From positions 52,429,020 to 52,493,019 of the forward strand of contig OY282607.1 of assembly GCA_958298945.1 (NCBI GenBank): 64,000 nt of DNA. The letters run 5' to 3'. The DNA comes from Atherix ibis. Taxonomy: Eukaryota > Arthropoda > Insecta > Diptera > Athericidae. Position 1 is the stretch's first letter; every line of letters begins with the position of its first letter. The position numbers were made by a program, and so were the translations under genes. Under the pieces are notes generated by a model. The model was not told the origin of the DNA, searched no databases, and was given only the letters and a program-made list of their open reading frames with translations. This document shows, in pieces, positions 47,186 to 57,545 of this stretch.

Positions 47186-48183
47186 TTGGGTTGTTCGGGA
47201 AGTAATTTCGTTTTTTTATAACAATGAAGGACGATTTTTTATAGTGAATTAATATTTTATTCAATTAAATATTGTCCAGTCTGATCCAATACCCTTTGCC
47301 ATCTTTTTGGCAGTAGTATGATACCGTCTAAATAATTTTGTAGAGACCGGAACAAATGATATTCGGAAGGTACTAGGTCTGGAGAGTATGGTTGGTATGA
47401 CAGCATATCCCATCCAAGCTCTAAAAGCTTTTACCGAGTGGTCAAACTTGTATGTGATTTCGCATTATCCTGTTGGAGCACTATACCTTTCCTATTGACC
47501 AATTTTGGCGGGTTTTCTTTAAGTGAATCATTCAAGTTGTTCAACTGATGACAGTACACTTCAGTTTTTGATTGTTCTGCTGCTCGGTAGAAGCTGAAAA
47601 TAAACGATTCCTTTGAAATCCCTCCTAACAGATAGCATATATTGGCTTTCGAAGTGCTTTGAGGCGGTTCATCTTTTCTACTCCAGGATCTTTTGCGCTT
47701 AACATTGTTGTCCACAACCCATTCCTCGTCCCCAGTGATGATACGCTTAAAAAATGGATCATTTTTTTTCTTGGCGTTTGAGAAGCAAATCACAAACGTC
47801 AATGCGACAGCATTTATAAATTTAATCTCTCAGCGATCTCACGAGTTGTTATTCGCCGGTTTGCATCAATTAATGCCTTTATTGTGCCTTCATCAGCTTC
47901 AACTGGCCTTCTAGAATGTGGTGCATCGTCGAGATCAAAATTGCCGGATCGAAATTGTGCAAACCAGTTTTGGTACTGGCGCTCACTTAACACATCTTCT
48001 CCATACACATCGGATAATTTTTTTCTTGCTTGAACGGTATTTTTATTTTTCTATAGTAAAAAAGTAAAATATGCCGAAAATGCTGTTTTTCACTTTCCAT
48101 ATTTAAAAGGGTATCAACCAAAAACTACTGTGCAGAATCAATCGAATCACAAGCAAGCCTTACGATGTCAGCTATCAAAATAC
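47186..48183 (-). mobile_element. mariner family A, copy 5 (5' end lost)
   Basis: The left TIR begins TTGGGTTGTTCGGGAAGTAA after TA (47184-47185). The 5' part ends at about 48183 within the region before the 5' TIR, which is missing. The junction coincides with a ~36-bp direct repeat (46637-46672 and 48176-48215) that also occurs left of the reverse transcriptase relic. Confidence 0.85.
47290..48108 (-). pseudogene. mariner transposase pseudogene (family A copy 5)
   Basis: On the minus strand the N-terminal part MYGEDVLSERQYQNWFAQF to REIAERLNL (47814-48008) is in one frame. The DHLKRLGLISKLD linker is deleted. ITGDEEWVVDNN (first Asp) to LQQDNAKSHTSLTTR (second Asp) follows at 47431-47802. 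The third-Asp segment (SDLAPS near 47372) is altered and out of frame, and the tail is shortened. Dead. Confidence 0.85.
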
Positions 48184-48289
48184 AAAACATTTTACAAAAC
48201 TACACTTTGTCACTGACGTTATTAAGAAAGTTCTCATACCTAAGACAGCCTTACAGAAACGCTTGTTATAGGAACCACACACGAGACTC

Positions 48290-48450
48290 AAAATACCAGA
48301 ACTATACAGACAATATCTTCAACTACTTCAATTCCTAGACAAGCGTTCTAAGCATAGAATAGGGAGAAAAGTACTTTTATACAACCCTCTATTAAAACCA
48401 GTCTAGATTTTCAAATTAGAACTTTGGAGCTCTACCAAGAGCTGCAAAAT
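48290..48450 (+). pseudogene. possible second part of the reverse transcriptase relic
   Basis: The reading GRKVLLYNPLLKPV followed, after a stop, by LELWSSTKSCKI resembles the NKVLLYK-LKPVWTYGIQLWG motif downstream of jockey-type reverse transcriptases. It lies to the right of the mariner that interrupts the relic at 46866-47185, in the same orientation. Short and decayed, so tentative. Confidence 0.35.
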
Positions 48451-48938
48451 ACTATATATCATTATAAAATATTTGTTTGTTTTTAAATATTTGTGATCAA
48501 AAGTTCCAATATCGTCTTTCCAGTCATACTCGTACTAATGACATTTTTTAACAGCTGTCCGCCATTTTCTTCCCTGTAAAGCATCCACCGACTATTTAGT
48601 GCTGTATTTTAGTTAAATTTAATCGGAAAAATATCCTTTATCGATAATCAGAAGACTAATTTTTTTTGCGTGTTATTTTTAGCTAGTTTATATCAAATCA
48701 AAACCCATATAAAAATTATACCCTCAGTTATTAACAATATTGGAAGACATTTTTAAGGTATCGTAGAGAAATAGCCCAAGAAGATATATATTTTTTTAAA
48801 TTTCAGAATATTATGCATGGAAATCAGTCCAGCGCATTTGATGTATAGTGTAACTAATTATTATAGGCTAGTCGATGAAATATCTTAGACGAAAATGGAA
48901 AAAGTGAGTAGCAAAATTTTCCCAATGGAACACAGCTA
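48451..48938. other. AT-rich DNA without recognisable gene
   Basis: I see nothing supportable between the retrotransposon relic and mariner family A copy 6. Confidence 0.4.
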
Positions 48939-50179
48939 TTGAGTTGTTCGGAAAGTAATTTCGTTTTTCCTAACAGAGGGCCTAATTGCATTTTTTCACA
49001 ATCAACTTCATACTTAATTCGTATAATCGTATGTATTTTGATAGCTGACATAGCAAGGCAAATCGATTGATTCGGAACAGTAGTTTTTGGTTGGAAATTG
49101 AAAAACAGCATTTTCGGTATATTTTACTTTTTTACTATAGAAAAGATAAAAATGCTGTTCAATGTGTATGAAGAAGATATGTCAAGTAAGCACCAGTGCC
49201 AAAACTGGTTTGCAAAATTTCGATCCGGCAATATTGATCTCGAAGATGCACCACATTCTGGAAGGGCAGTTGAAGCTGATGGAGATATAATAAAGGCATT
49301 AATTGATGCAAACCGGCATTAATCGAATAACAACTCGTGAGATCGCTGAGAGATTAAATTTATTGAATTCGACCGCTCATGATCATTTGAAACGGCTAGG
49401 TTTAATCTCAAAGCTTGACATATGGGTCCCTCATCTTCTTACAGAAAAAAATTTGTGCTGCCGCATTGACGTTCATGATTTGCTTCTCAAACGCCAATGA
49501 TCCATTTTTGAAGCGTATCATCACTGGGGACGAGAAATGGGTTGTTTACAACAATGTTAAGCGGATAAGATCCTGGAGTAGAGAAGATGAACCGACTCAA
49601 AGCACTTTGAAAGCCAATATTCATCAAGAAAAGGTTATGCTATCTGTTTGATGGGATTTCAAAGGAATCGTTTATTTTGAGCTTCTACCGAGTATCACAA
49701 TGATCAATTCTGAAGTGTACTGTCATCAGTTGGACAAATTGAATGATTCACTTAAAGAAAAAAGGCCAGAACTGGTCAATAGGAAGGTATAGTGTTACAA
49801 CAGGATAATGCCAAACACCGTACAAGTTTGACAACTCGGCAAAAGCATTTAGAGCTTGAATGGGATATGCTGTCATACCAACCATACTCTCCAGACCTAG
49901 CACCTTCCGAATATCATTTGTTCCGATCTCTACAAAACATTTTAGACGGTAAAACGTTTAATTCAAATGAGGAGGTCAAAAATCACTTGGATCAGTTTTT
50001 TGCCAGCAAAGAACAAACATTTTATTAACGCGGAATCATACTACTGGCAGAAAGATGGTAAAGGGTATTGGATGCAACTGGACAATATTTACCATAATTG
50101 AATAAAATAGTAATTCACTATAAGAAAACCGTCTTTCATTTTTATAAAAAAAAAAAAAATTACTTTCTGAACAACCCAA
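48939..50179 (+). mobile_element. mariner family A, copy 6 (both TIRs)
   Basis: 1,241 bp, from TTGAGTTGTTCGGAAAGTAA to the inverse end ACAACCCAA, flanked by TA at 48937-48938 and 50180-50181. Both ends carry several substitutions, so it is older than copy 4. Confidence 0.92.
49103..50100 (+). pseudogene. mariner transposase pseudogene (family A copy 6)
   Basis: The family start codon is altered and an N-terminal deletion follows HFRYILLF. HQCQNWFAKFRSGN to IKALIDANRH is in one frame (to 49322), then a short duplication with a shift, REIAERLNLLNSTAHDHLKRLG, RRIDV-type linker, IITGDEKWVVYNN (first Asp), and a TGG-to-TGA stop in SVWWDF (about 49650). After another shift LQQDNAKHRTS (second Asp) and PYSPDLAPSEYHLF follow. 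Here the third catalytic Asp is Glu (PSEY). Dead. Confidence 0.88.
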
Positions 50180-50181
50180 TA

Positions 50182-50601
50182 TAATTTCAAAGTAATAACT
50201 CCTGAGAATATAAGTACTTCTTATTATCCTCAATACGCCTTACAGAGATTCCTTGCAAATATGTCTGGAAGCATTCCAAATTGGATATCTACTTTTTATC
50301 TTCCATAAAATATGTTGGCCCAAATTTTGAACTAATTTAAGAATTTAAATGGCAATAATACAATGATAACTATAAAAATCATACAATTACTGACATAAAA
50401 TCTTTGATTAAAAAAAACTTGGAATGATAACAGCATGAGTAGTTACCACTTTCTTAGAGTAAATTCGTATCCAACAGTGAAATATTAAAATGCAACATCG
50501 TAAACTAATTTAGAATCTCGAATTTATTTTAAACTAATATGCTATGACCGATAGGGGCGTCTCTTCTGATTTCACTGACTACTTTATTGAAACTTTGAGT
50601 A
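50182..50601. other. short spacer between two mariners
   Basis: AT-rich sequence in which I recognise nothing. Confidence 0.4.
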
Positions 50602-50603
50602 TA

Positions 50604-51894
50604 CGAGGGTCATTCAACAAGTACTAAGCCTACAAAAGAAAAACGAAAATTTTGGAAAGGTGGCAATTTATTTTTCCACATAATCTCCTTCAAGCTCGAT
50701 ACACTTGGCCCAGCGATGCTCTAACTTTTTTAACCCGTTAAAAAATACATTTTCTCGAGGGAAACAAAATAGGCCTCCGTGGCGACGATGACCTCCTCAT
50801 TCGACCCAAATCTATTCCCGGCGAGTGATTTTTTCAGGTTTGGAAACAAAAAGTAGTCACAGGGGGCCAAATCTGGAGAGTACGGTGGATGGGGCAGCAA
50901 TTCGTAGCGCAATTCGACCAATTTGGCCATGGCGACGGCGGAGGAGTGAGCCGGCGCGTTGTCGTGGTGGAACAGCACTTTTTTCTTCGCAAAGCGGGGC
51001 CGCTTTTTCTTCAATTCGACGTCAAATCGGCGCAATAAGTCAGCATAGTAGCGCTCCTTGATTGTTTTACCCTTCTCGAGGTAATCGATGTGGATTACAC
51101 CTTGTGAATCCCAGAAAACGGTGGCCATCACCTTTCCGGCCGATCGACCAGTCTTCGCCTTCTTCGGAGCACGTTCGCCGGGTGAAGTCCACTGTTTCGA
51201 CTGTTCCTTGGTCTCTGGTGTGTACCAGTGAATCCATGTTTCGTCGACGGTCACGAAACGACGCAAGAACTCCGCTGGATTGCACTGATACATCGCCAAA
51301 CACATCGCCGATGTGGTCTCACGGTTGCGCTTGTTTTCCGGTGCGAGCAAACGCGGCATCCATCGCGCCGACAGCTTTCTCATGCCCAGTTCTTCGTGTA
51401 GAATATGATGCACCGTTCCTACTGCGATGCCCACAGTCTCAGCTATCTCGTGAACCTTCAATCGACGGTCTGCCAACACGAGATCGTGGACTTTTTTAAC
51501 GCTTACCTCGGTAGCAGCTGTTTTCGGGGCACCTGGGCGTGGCTCATCAAAAACCGAAGTGCGGCCACGAACAAACTCGTTGAATCAATTCTTGATGGTC
51601 GCCATCGAAGGAGAAGAGTCACCACACACAGCATCCAAGCGATCTTTGATTTTGCTGCGCCTTTTCCCTTCCAAAAACAAGAATCTAATCACCGAACGAT
51701 ATTGTTCTTTTTCCATTTTTGTGCAACCGACTGACACGCTCGCTTTCGAAGGCTCTCAAAACAAAACTAATGAAGGGAATCGACTGAAACTTTGACAGTA
51801 GGCTACTAAAAGAATGTACTGCACGATGGTAAATTTCTTTTGTGACAGCAGTTCCATCGGGCGGTGAGGCTAAGTACTTGTTGAATAACCCTCG
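50604..51894 (-). mobile_element. mariner family C, copy 3 (distinct lineage)
   Basis: 1,291 bp, flanked by TA at 50602-50603 and 51895-51896. The TIRs begin CGAGGGTCATTCAACAAGTA and CGAGGGTTATTCAACAAGTA, similar to but distinct from copies 1 and 2. It is noticeably richer in GC than its surroundings, suggesting a recent arrival. Confidence 0.93.
50650..51716 (-). pseudogene. mariner transposase, nearly intact (family C copy 3)
   Basis: The ATG at 51716 reads MEKEQYRSVIRFLFLEGK and stays open to ATIKN, where the conserved Trp codon is TGA (about 51588). The frame then continues FNEFVRG, through the second helix-turn-helix (VHEIAETVGIAVGTVHHIL), RWMPRLL, TVDETWIHWY (first Asp intact), SAGKVMATVFWDSQG, FHHDNAPAHSS (second) and PYSPDLAPCDYFLF (third, spacing 34). 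A single-base frameshift near 50735 after KMYF gives a premature stop at 50730. The true end (KKLEHRWAKCIELEGDYVEK in the shifted frame) lies near 50655. Only these two lesions separate it from a complete irritans-like transposase. Confidence 0.92.
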
Positions 51895-51896
51895 TA

Positions 51897-53654
51897 TTAA
51901 ATGCTCAGAATCCAAATTTCTTATTGGTAACCAGTTCTATCATATCTGCAGCTGCTGTGTTATTGACATCACTTACTGAGAACATACGAAAATTGAGAAC
52001 ATACACGTAGTTCTGATGTCTCTTTCTTGTAATTTTTATGTATCAGAGAACATGCGAAAATTAATGTGCTCTTTTTGTAATTTTTATGTGTCGTAGATAT
52101 TGTGTAATTGTGCAATGCTTTACCGCTCAAGTTTGATTATATTTTAGATGTAAACATGTCTACCCTGGCACTACAATTAATGGTATTGGCTATATTCTGC
52201 GTAAGCTCGAAATAATAAAAGGTAATTTTATTTAATAAAAGGTAAAGATAATATGAACGACTACAATTAATTTCATGTAAGAATGTGTTTATTGATAAAT
52301 AATAAAAAACAGTAAGTAATGAACGTACAATTTTAGCTGTAGTAACATACAACCCTCCCTCTACCCCATTCCTATATGTAAAAAGTAATCAATTAATATT
52401 TAATGAGAATTTTTAATGTGACAAAAGTTCAAAAGGGAGAAAACCCCCACCAAATGTATGAATTCGAGTAGTGTGGTCGTGTTGAATGGCAAATTAATTT
52501 GTATTGTATAATACTTGTTTGTATTGAACATATTCGAGTGATTCACCCAACAAATGGTATTGCATTACAGTAACTAATTGGCTATTAAAAAGCCATCAAT
52601 CATTCCAATTAGCGATTGGAAAAATCCAACTGTACTCGTTTCAATCAATGGAAATATGTTTATTATATGTTAAGACTCTTTGGTAAAGAAATGCTTCAAT
52701 CGAACCATTTTCCTTTTTTTTTTAGTTTTCTTTAATTATATTCATCAATGTTACATTAACAAATAATTTATTTTCGGTTTAAAGGACAATATTAACATTA
52801 ATCTTTGGCTCTATTTACAGAAAGTACAACCTAATATTTTGATTTTCTTCACAGATGATAATGATGAAAATAAATTACGAAAATGTTAAAAATTTTCTAA
52901 TGACTGCTATAGAAATTGTTTAATTTTCTTTCGTTTAGCAGCATTTGTTTTCAACGTGCAAATGCAACTTACTTGGTACGCTAAGAATCTTAGACAAACG
53001 AAAAATAGAATTCGAAAATTCTTTACAACAGTGAGAAATTTACAGAATTTGTTAAAATAACATTTTTTTGGCAATTTGTCGCAAGTTTTTCAATAGTTTT
53101 ACGAGAAAGATCGAGGACTAAGTGAGTGTCTTCTTTTTCGATATTTTCGAATGAAAAACAGATTGATGACTAGCCATCACCAGTTCGGCGTGTATAATTG
53201 TGAAATGGACTGCGATAAAAATAATTGCGAGCTAATTTTGTATGGCTATTGTATTGTATAAATTACAGCAATTGTTCCTATTTTCTTTTTACAAAATAAA
53301 CGTATTCAAAAGAAACTTTCTAGTAACATAATGTAACATTAGAATACAAACAGTAATATATAATAATGTGTGGAGACTTTTTAAATAATGTAAATAAATA
53401 AAAACAAATTTATCCTCTTTGTTCTATAGTATGCCGAAATGGTTGTGTTTTAGACTAATAAGTCTCGAAACGCAATTTCGACGGGAAACGATTTTATCGC
53501 TATTAAAAATTTTAAAACCTTTACAATCTAATAAGAGTTTACACAATTCCCAAAAGTGACAACAACAAGAGACGATTTTATCGTCGATTTAAGTCTAATT
53601 TCTAATTTGTCGTCCTGGTCGTAGTACTGCCACACATTTCAGTGTTTGGTTATG
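51897..53654. other. AT-rich DNA without recognisable gene
   Basis: I see no coding region, RNA gene or repeat boundary that I can support. Confidence 0.45.
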
Positions 53655-54267
53655 GGGCAGTACTTAGATTAAAAAATACCTGGATCAGATTTCGTCAGAT
53701 TTAAGTATATACCATATATACGAAATTTTCCGGCCTAATTATTGCAAAAGCGGCGAGAAATAGTACTACTTATATACTTTTGTGTAATTTTTTTGTGTAG
53801 ACATGACAGACACTGACATTTAGTTTCATAATAGAAATTTATTGAATTGCAAAAGCATAATTTATATTCATTTTAATTCACTTATTGGAAACAAAAATAC
53901 AATTTAAACACAACGACAGGCAATTTTAATTTTTTGTATTATACAATCTTTTGATATGAAATGGAATTGTATTTTAGGTTTATTATTTATTTCGTAAATA
54001 TCAATTAAATATCAAGCACCTTAGTTTTGTAGATTTTTGGAGAGTTTTTAAAAACGCCATTCTCCATGAAAGTGGTAGCAGAATGAAATGCTTACATACT
54101 TTTGTTGTTTTTAAAGCAAAAACAATAAGTTGGTTATTTTGGAACTTATCGGAAAATGCAAGTGAAAGTGTAGTTTTTAAGTTTTTTGAAGTATTAACGA
54201 AAAAGTCAGTATTTATATAAATAGTTATATTGTTGAATACATTTAATAGGAAGTTTTTATTTCAGGA

Positions 54268-54338
54268 AATGAAGTGTTTTATAAAGGGTTGCGGGTAATT
54301 TATCGACATGAGGAAGCCGGGAATTTCTATTATTCGGT
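54268..54338 (+). pseudogene. possible zinc-finger (THAP-like) exon remnant in H copy 4
   Basis: After the acceptor-like TTTATTTCAG the sequence reads M-K-C-F-I-K-G-C-G, with a C-x4-C cysteine pair right after the initiator Met. After one frame change it reads YRHEEAGNFYYS, then a GTAAGT donor-like site at 54338. THAP domains, found at the N-terminus of P-type transposases, begin with Met followed closely by C-x2-4-C and have an aromatic-rich segment about 15 residues on. The match is short and no downstream exon can be seen, so the assignment is speculative. Confidence 0.3.
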
Positions 54339-55173
54339 AAGTTGACATCTTCATTTTTACTACAATACATAAATTAACAAAAATTTAGTTTATGATATGC
54401 CTAAATGTCTTTTAATGATTTGTTTTGTCCAAAAAGTGGTTAAAAAGTGAAAATTTTGTCATTCAATAAATGTAAACAAATGTGATGTTGACAGTTCACT
54501 GTTTACGAGAAAGTAGTTCAATGCCGGTGTACGTAAAGTGTGTGTAAGAAAATTTAAGGGAACGAATTTTTCAGTCTGTTTTCCATGGCTGTTTTCATTG
54601 TGGTAAAATAAATAAAGTATATTCGATAGGCTTATTATTTAAATAAATTGGTTTGCATTTGTGCTTTCGCTTGCTCTATTAGACCATTTTGTAATGCATT
54701 TACTAAATAAAAATGTTTTTAATTTTTTTTCGAATATTAGTTATTAATTATTTATGCCCATTAAATTTTCCTCCTTGCAATTTAGTTTTAAAGTATTTGC
54801 TATAATGTTATATACAATTAACTTCTATATTATTAAGAATTTCATGTAATATTCTATGTAATTAATGCTTAATTTTTTAATTTAATTTAAATGCACATGC
54901 CTATTTAAATTACCATTTCAATTCACAAACACACATTTATATCATAAAGAAGTTTTCAATATCTACAAATGATTGTTTTTATATTAAAATTTTTATTTAC
55001 TAAGTTGCGGTGTGGTTCTAATTTCAACATAATATCACATTCTCTCATTCAATTCATTTTGAATTTTTAAAATGGATTTTTATTTGTGCACATAATTGTT
55101 TTGATATAATCAAATAATTTGCAATTTATATTTTTATATGCTCGTCCACTTTATAATTCTGTTTTAATAAATA

Positions 55174-55272
55174 ATATATAGTGAAATAAATAAGTAAATA
55201 ATATTGTAAAATAGAATACTGTGTTTTATTCTATTTACAATATTATTTACTTATTTATTTCGCTATATATTA
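55174..55272. repeat. ~45-bp inverted duplication within H copy 4
   Basis: The arms 55174 to about 55219 and about 55228-55272 are inverse copies with one mismatch and one indel, spaced by about 8 bases around CTGTGT. Copies 2 and 3 have only one arm, so the second arm is a secondary inverted duplication. Confidence 0.88.
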
Positions 55273-55521
55273 TAGTGAAATAAATCTTCAAACAACAAAA
55301 CCCGAAATATTAAAAAATCTATTTATTTACGCATAAATGACATCACATATCAAAATGGTTTTAAACGAACCGCTTCAATTGCACGCTGAAGTTTAAAATT
55401 GGCCCCCAATGATTTACGCCGTTTCTGTTACGTGCATTCTACAAAAGTATTGGCGAAAAAATTCGGCCACAATTTTTGTGTAGAGGCCTATCCAGGTTCT
55501 TCTATAATCTAAGCGGCAGCA

Positions 55522-56294
55522 TTGTCTGTTGACAGTTAAAATGGAAATCGAAACAAGGTAAGTAAATACATAATTTTGAGTTGTATTAAAAATTATATGA
55601 AGTCGATAATTTAAAAAATAAAAATTATAGAAGTTTGGGGATAAAGGAACGTATTGGGTTGGACATTACAGTAATGTGAAGTATTTCATGTAAGGAAATT
55701 GATTTTTGTAAATTTAATATTAAACGTATTTATTCAATAGTAAGTAGATACTATATTAGATAATATTCTTGTTTTGCTTATGAACAAAGAATCTTTGAAT
55801 TTTATCATATGATTACGGTTTAGAATCATAAATTGCTTTCATGTAATAGTGCCTCATAAATTATAGGTGATGAATGCAGCATGCTGATAGAAAAATTTAC
55901 AAGTTATTTACAAGTTACTTACAAGGGCATAGAGCGAAAAATGCATCCGCAACGGGAAGTGCCGCTGCAGTTGTTAAGGAATGGAAGATTCGACAATTCT
56001 TACGACGAAAATCTCGATATGAATCAGTGAAGTTACTTCCGCATTTGCTCACCCTTGGCTTAGGACATCCATAACGAAAAACTCAAAATAAAATAATTCT
56101 CTCAATGATTTCTATTCATTAGTGACTTTTCTTTGAATATTTACAATTAATAATTTGTTAATATTGAAAATGTACACAGTAACTGAACAGCTTGTCACTA
56201 TCCTAAGAAGGTGAGTCAACGCATTTGAAGCATGCATTCAGTCCTAGTCGACTATTTAGCAGGCAACAATTTATTTAATTTATTTTCGCAACAA
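55522..56294. other. intergenic DNA, one weak exon-like start
   Basis: An ATG at 55542 begins M-E-I-E-T followed by a strong donor-like AGGTAAGTAA near 55557, and a 67-codon ORF at 55874-56074 has a mixed composition (KNASATGSAAAVVKEWK). Neither matches a family that I know and I do not call a gene. Confidence 0.3.
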
Positions 56295-56296
56295 TA

Positions 56297-57543
56297 CAGT
56301 GGTGTGCAAAACTAATTTTTTCTAACATTTTGGTCCTAACTGAAACGTTCTCTAAACATGTAAAAAAATTGGGGTCTACGGAATCAACTTTACTCAAGTG
56401 TTAGTTGATTTTTCGTATTTATATGAGATAAATGGAAAAAAATTAATTGACAAATTAAAAAAGAAATAAAAATAGTATATTAAAAACACCAGGACCACAT
56501 GTACAATTAAAATTTAGAAAACCGTCCCCTTACAAGTATTATTCTTGACTTTTCTGTCAGTCAAGTTTTCCAATGTTAACGGTGACATCGATTTGAAAGC
56601 ATTTAAAATAAGATATTTTAAATCATTTATTGCTGTTTTGACGATACTTTGCAATTTGTAGTTTAATTATAGCCCACTTATTTTCCATAAGGCTTAAATC
56701 CGGGCTGTACGACAGCCATTTCACTACAGGTATTACTTTTCTTATAGATATTGTTGTTCCTTTCGAAAAGAATCAAAGTTTTAATTGACTCCATTCTTAA
56801 TTATTTCTTGAAGACTTACACTTTTAAATTGAGTTTTGCCATGCGAGATAGTGCGTTATCGTGTGTGGGATGGAAGATTAAAATATAAAATTGCGTGTCT
56901 CCAAAGAACTTAACCAAAATAAGCACAATCTTCCTTTTCGCAGCTAGGCAAACTTCCTCCACAATAAATCCTTCCGATTTTGATGGTAATAACTGAATAC
57001 ATTTGTTACTCAGTCTTTCAACCGTTCTACGTCGAACTAGCACCTTCCCATCACCAATGTGGAACTTAAACTTGCTCACATCTAAAAATATCACCTGATT
57101 TCAGATGTTTTCTGTCCATGAAATATGTTCTAAAGCCCACTGTAGATGTTTTTTCATATGATATTTTGTCAAATGTGGCTTCTGAATTGGCATCGAGCAA
57201 ATAATCCTCCCTACACAAGTCTTCATCTGACTAAACTTGTTGACATTTTAGTTCCCCGTGCTCTGAATGGATCATACCATAATTCTGTTGACGACTGATA
57301 CTTCCAGTTTCTCAATATTTTCTTTTTTTAAACTTGAAGAAATGTTGCTTTCATAAAACCCATTTATTAAATTTACTGTTTAGTTTTCTTCCGATTAAAT
57401 CACTATATTCGATATTACCTTCCAGTATACCGTTTACATATTTAAATTTTTTTATTTTGTTCCTACACTTTAGTGTTCAAAACTATAAACTGGCTAACAA
57501 GGACATATTAACATCTCTTTCATATTTTTTTTGCACGCTACTA
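56297..57543 (-). mobile_element. Tc1-like element, decayed
   Basis: The left end CAGTGGTGTGCAAAAC follows TA (56295-56296). The right end TTTTGCACGCTACTA precedes TA (57544-57545) and is an inverted, mutated version. CAGTG-type ends and TA sites are typical of Tc1 elements. The length of 1,247 bp is less than the usual ~1.6 kb, so internal deletions occurred. Confidence 0.75.
56620..57310 (-). pseudogene. Tc1/Tc3-like transposase relic
   Basis: The minus strand reads PIQKPHLTKYHMKKHLQWALEH, followed by VIFLDVSKFKFHIGDG (normal form IFSDESKF; first Asp kept, Glu lost), VLVRRRTVERL-NKCIQ, and a tail SPDLSLMENKWAIIK, corresponding to SPDLNPIENLW, which carries the catalytic Glu of DD34E transposases. 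The part with the second Asp (QDNAPKH-type) cannot be found, and the section after CIQ is scrambled. Dead. Confidence 0.75.
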
Positions 57544-57545
57544 TA

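Larger units (their letters stand above)
46637..48215 (+). repeat. ~36-bp direct repeat flanking a mosaic
   Basis: ATACAAAACATTTTACAAAA followed by an ACACTTTGTCACTG end occurs at 46637-46672 and again at 48180-48215 with one base difference. The second copy begins exactly where mariner copy 5 loses homology to its family. Confidence 0.8.
53663..55513 (+). mobile_element. non-autonomous element H, copy 4
   Basis: 1,851 bp, starting CTTAGATTAAAAAATACCTG and ending ATAATCTAAG. The flanking 8-mers GGGCAGTA (53655-53662) and CGGCAGCA (55514-55521) match at six of eight positions, a decayed target duplication. It is older than copies 2 and 3 and contains ~330 bp that they lack, including the possible exon at 54268. 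A private ~45-bp inverted duplication lies at 55174-55272. Confidence 0.88.

Noticed and set aside
46637..48215. The 36-bp direct repeats as LTRs or a large target duplication
   Set aside because: They are too short for LTRs, lack TG/CA ends, and the intervening DNA is a mosaic of unrelated elements.
51062..51734. Plus-strand ORFs of 109-145 codons
   Set aside because: They are antisense shadows of the GC-richer family C copy 3 transposase.
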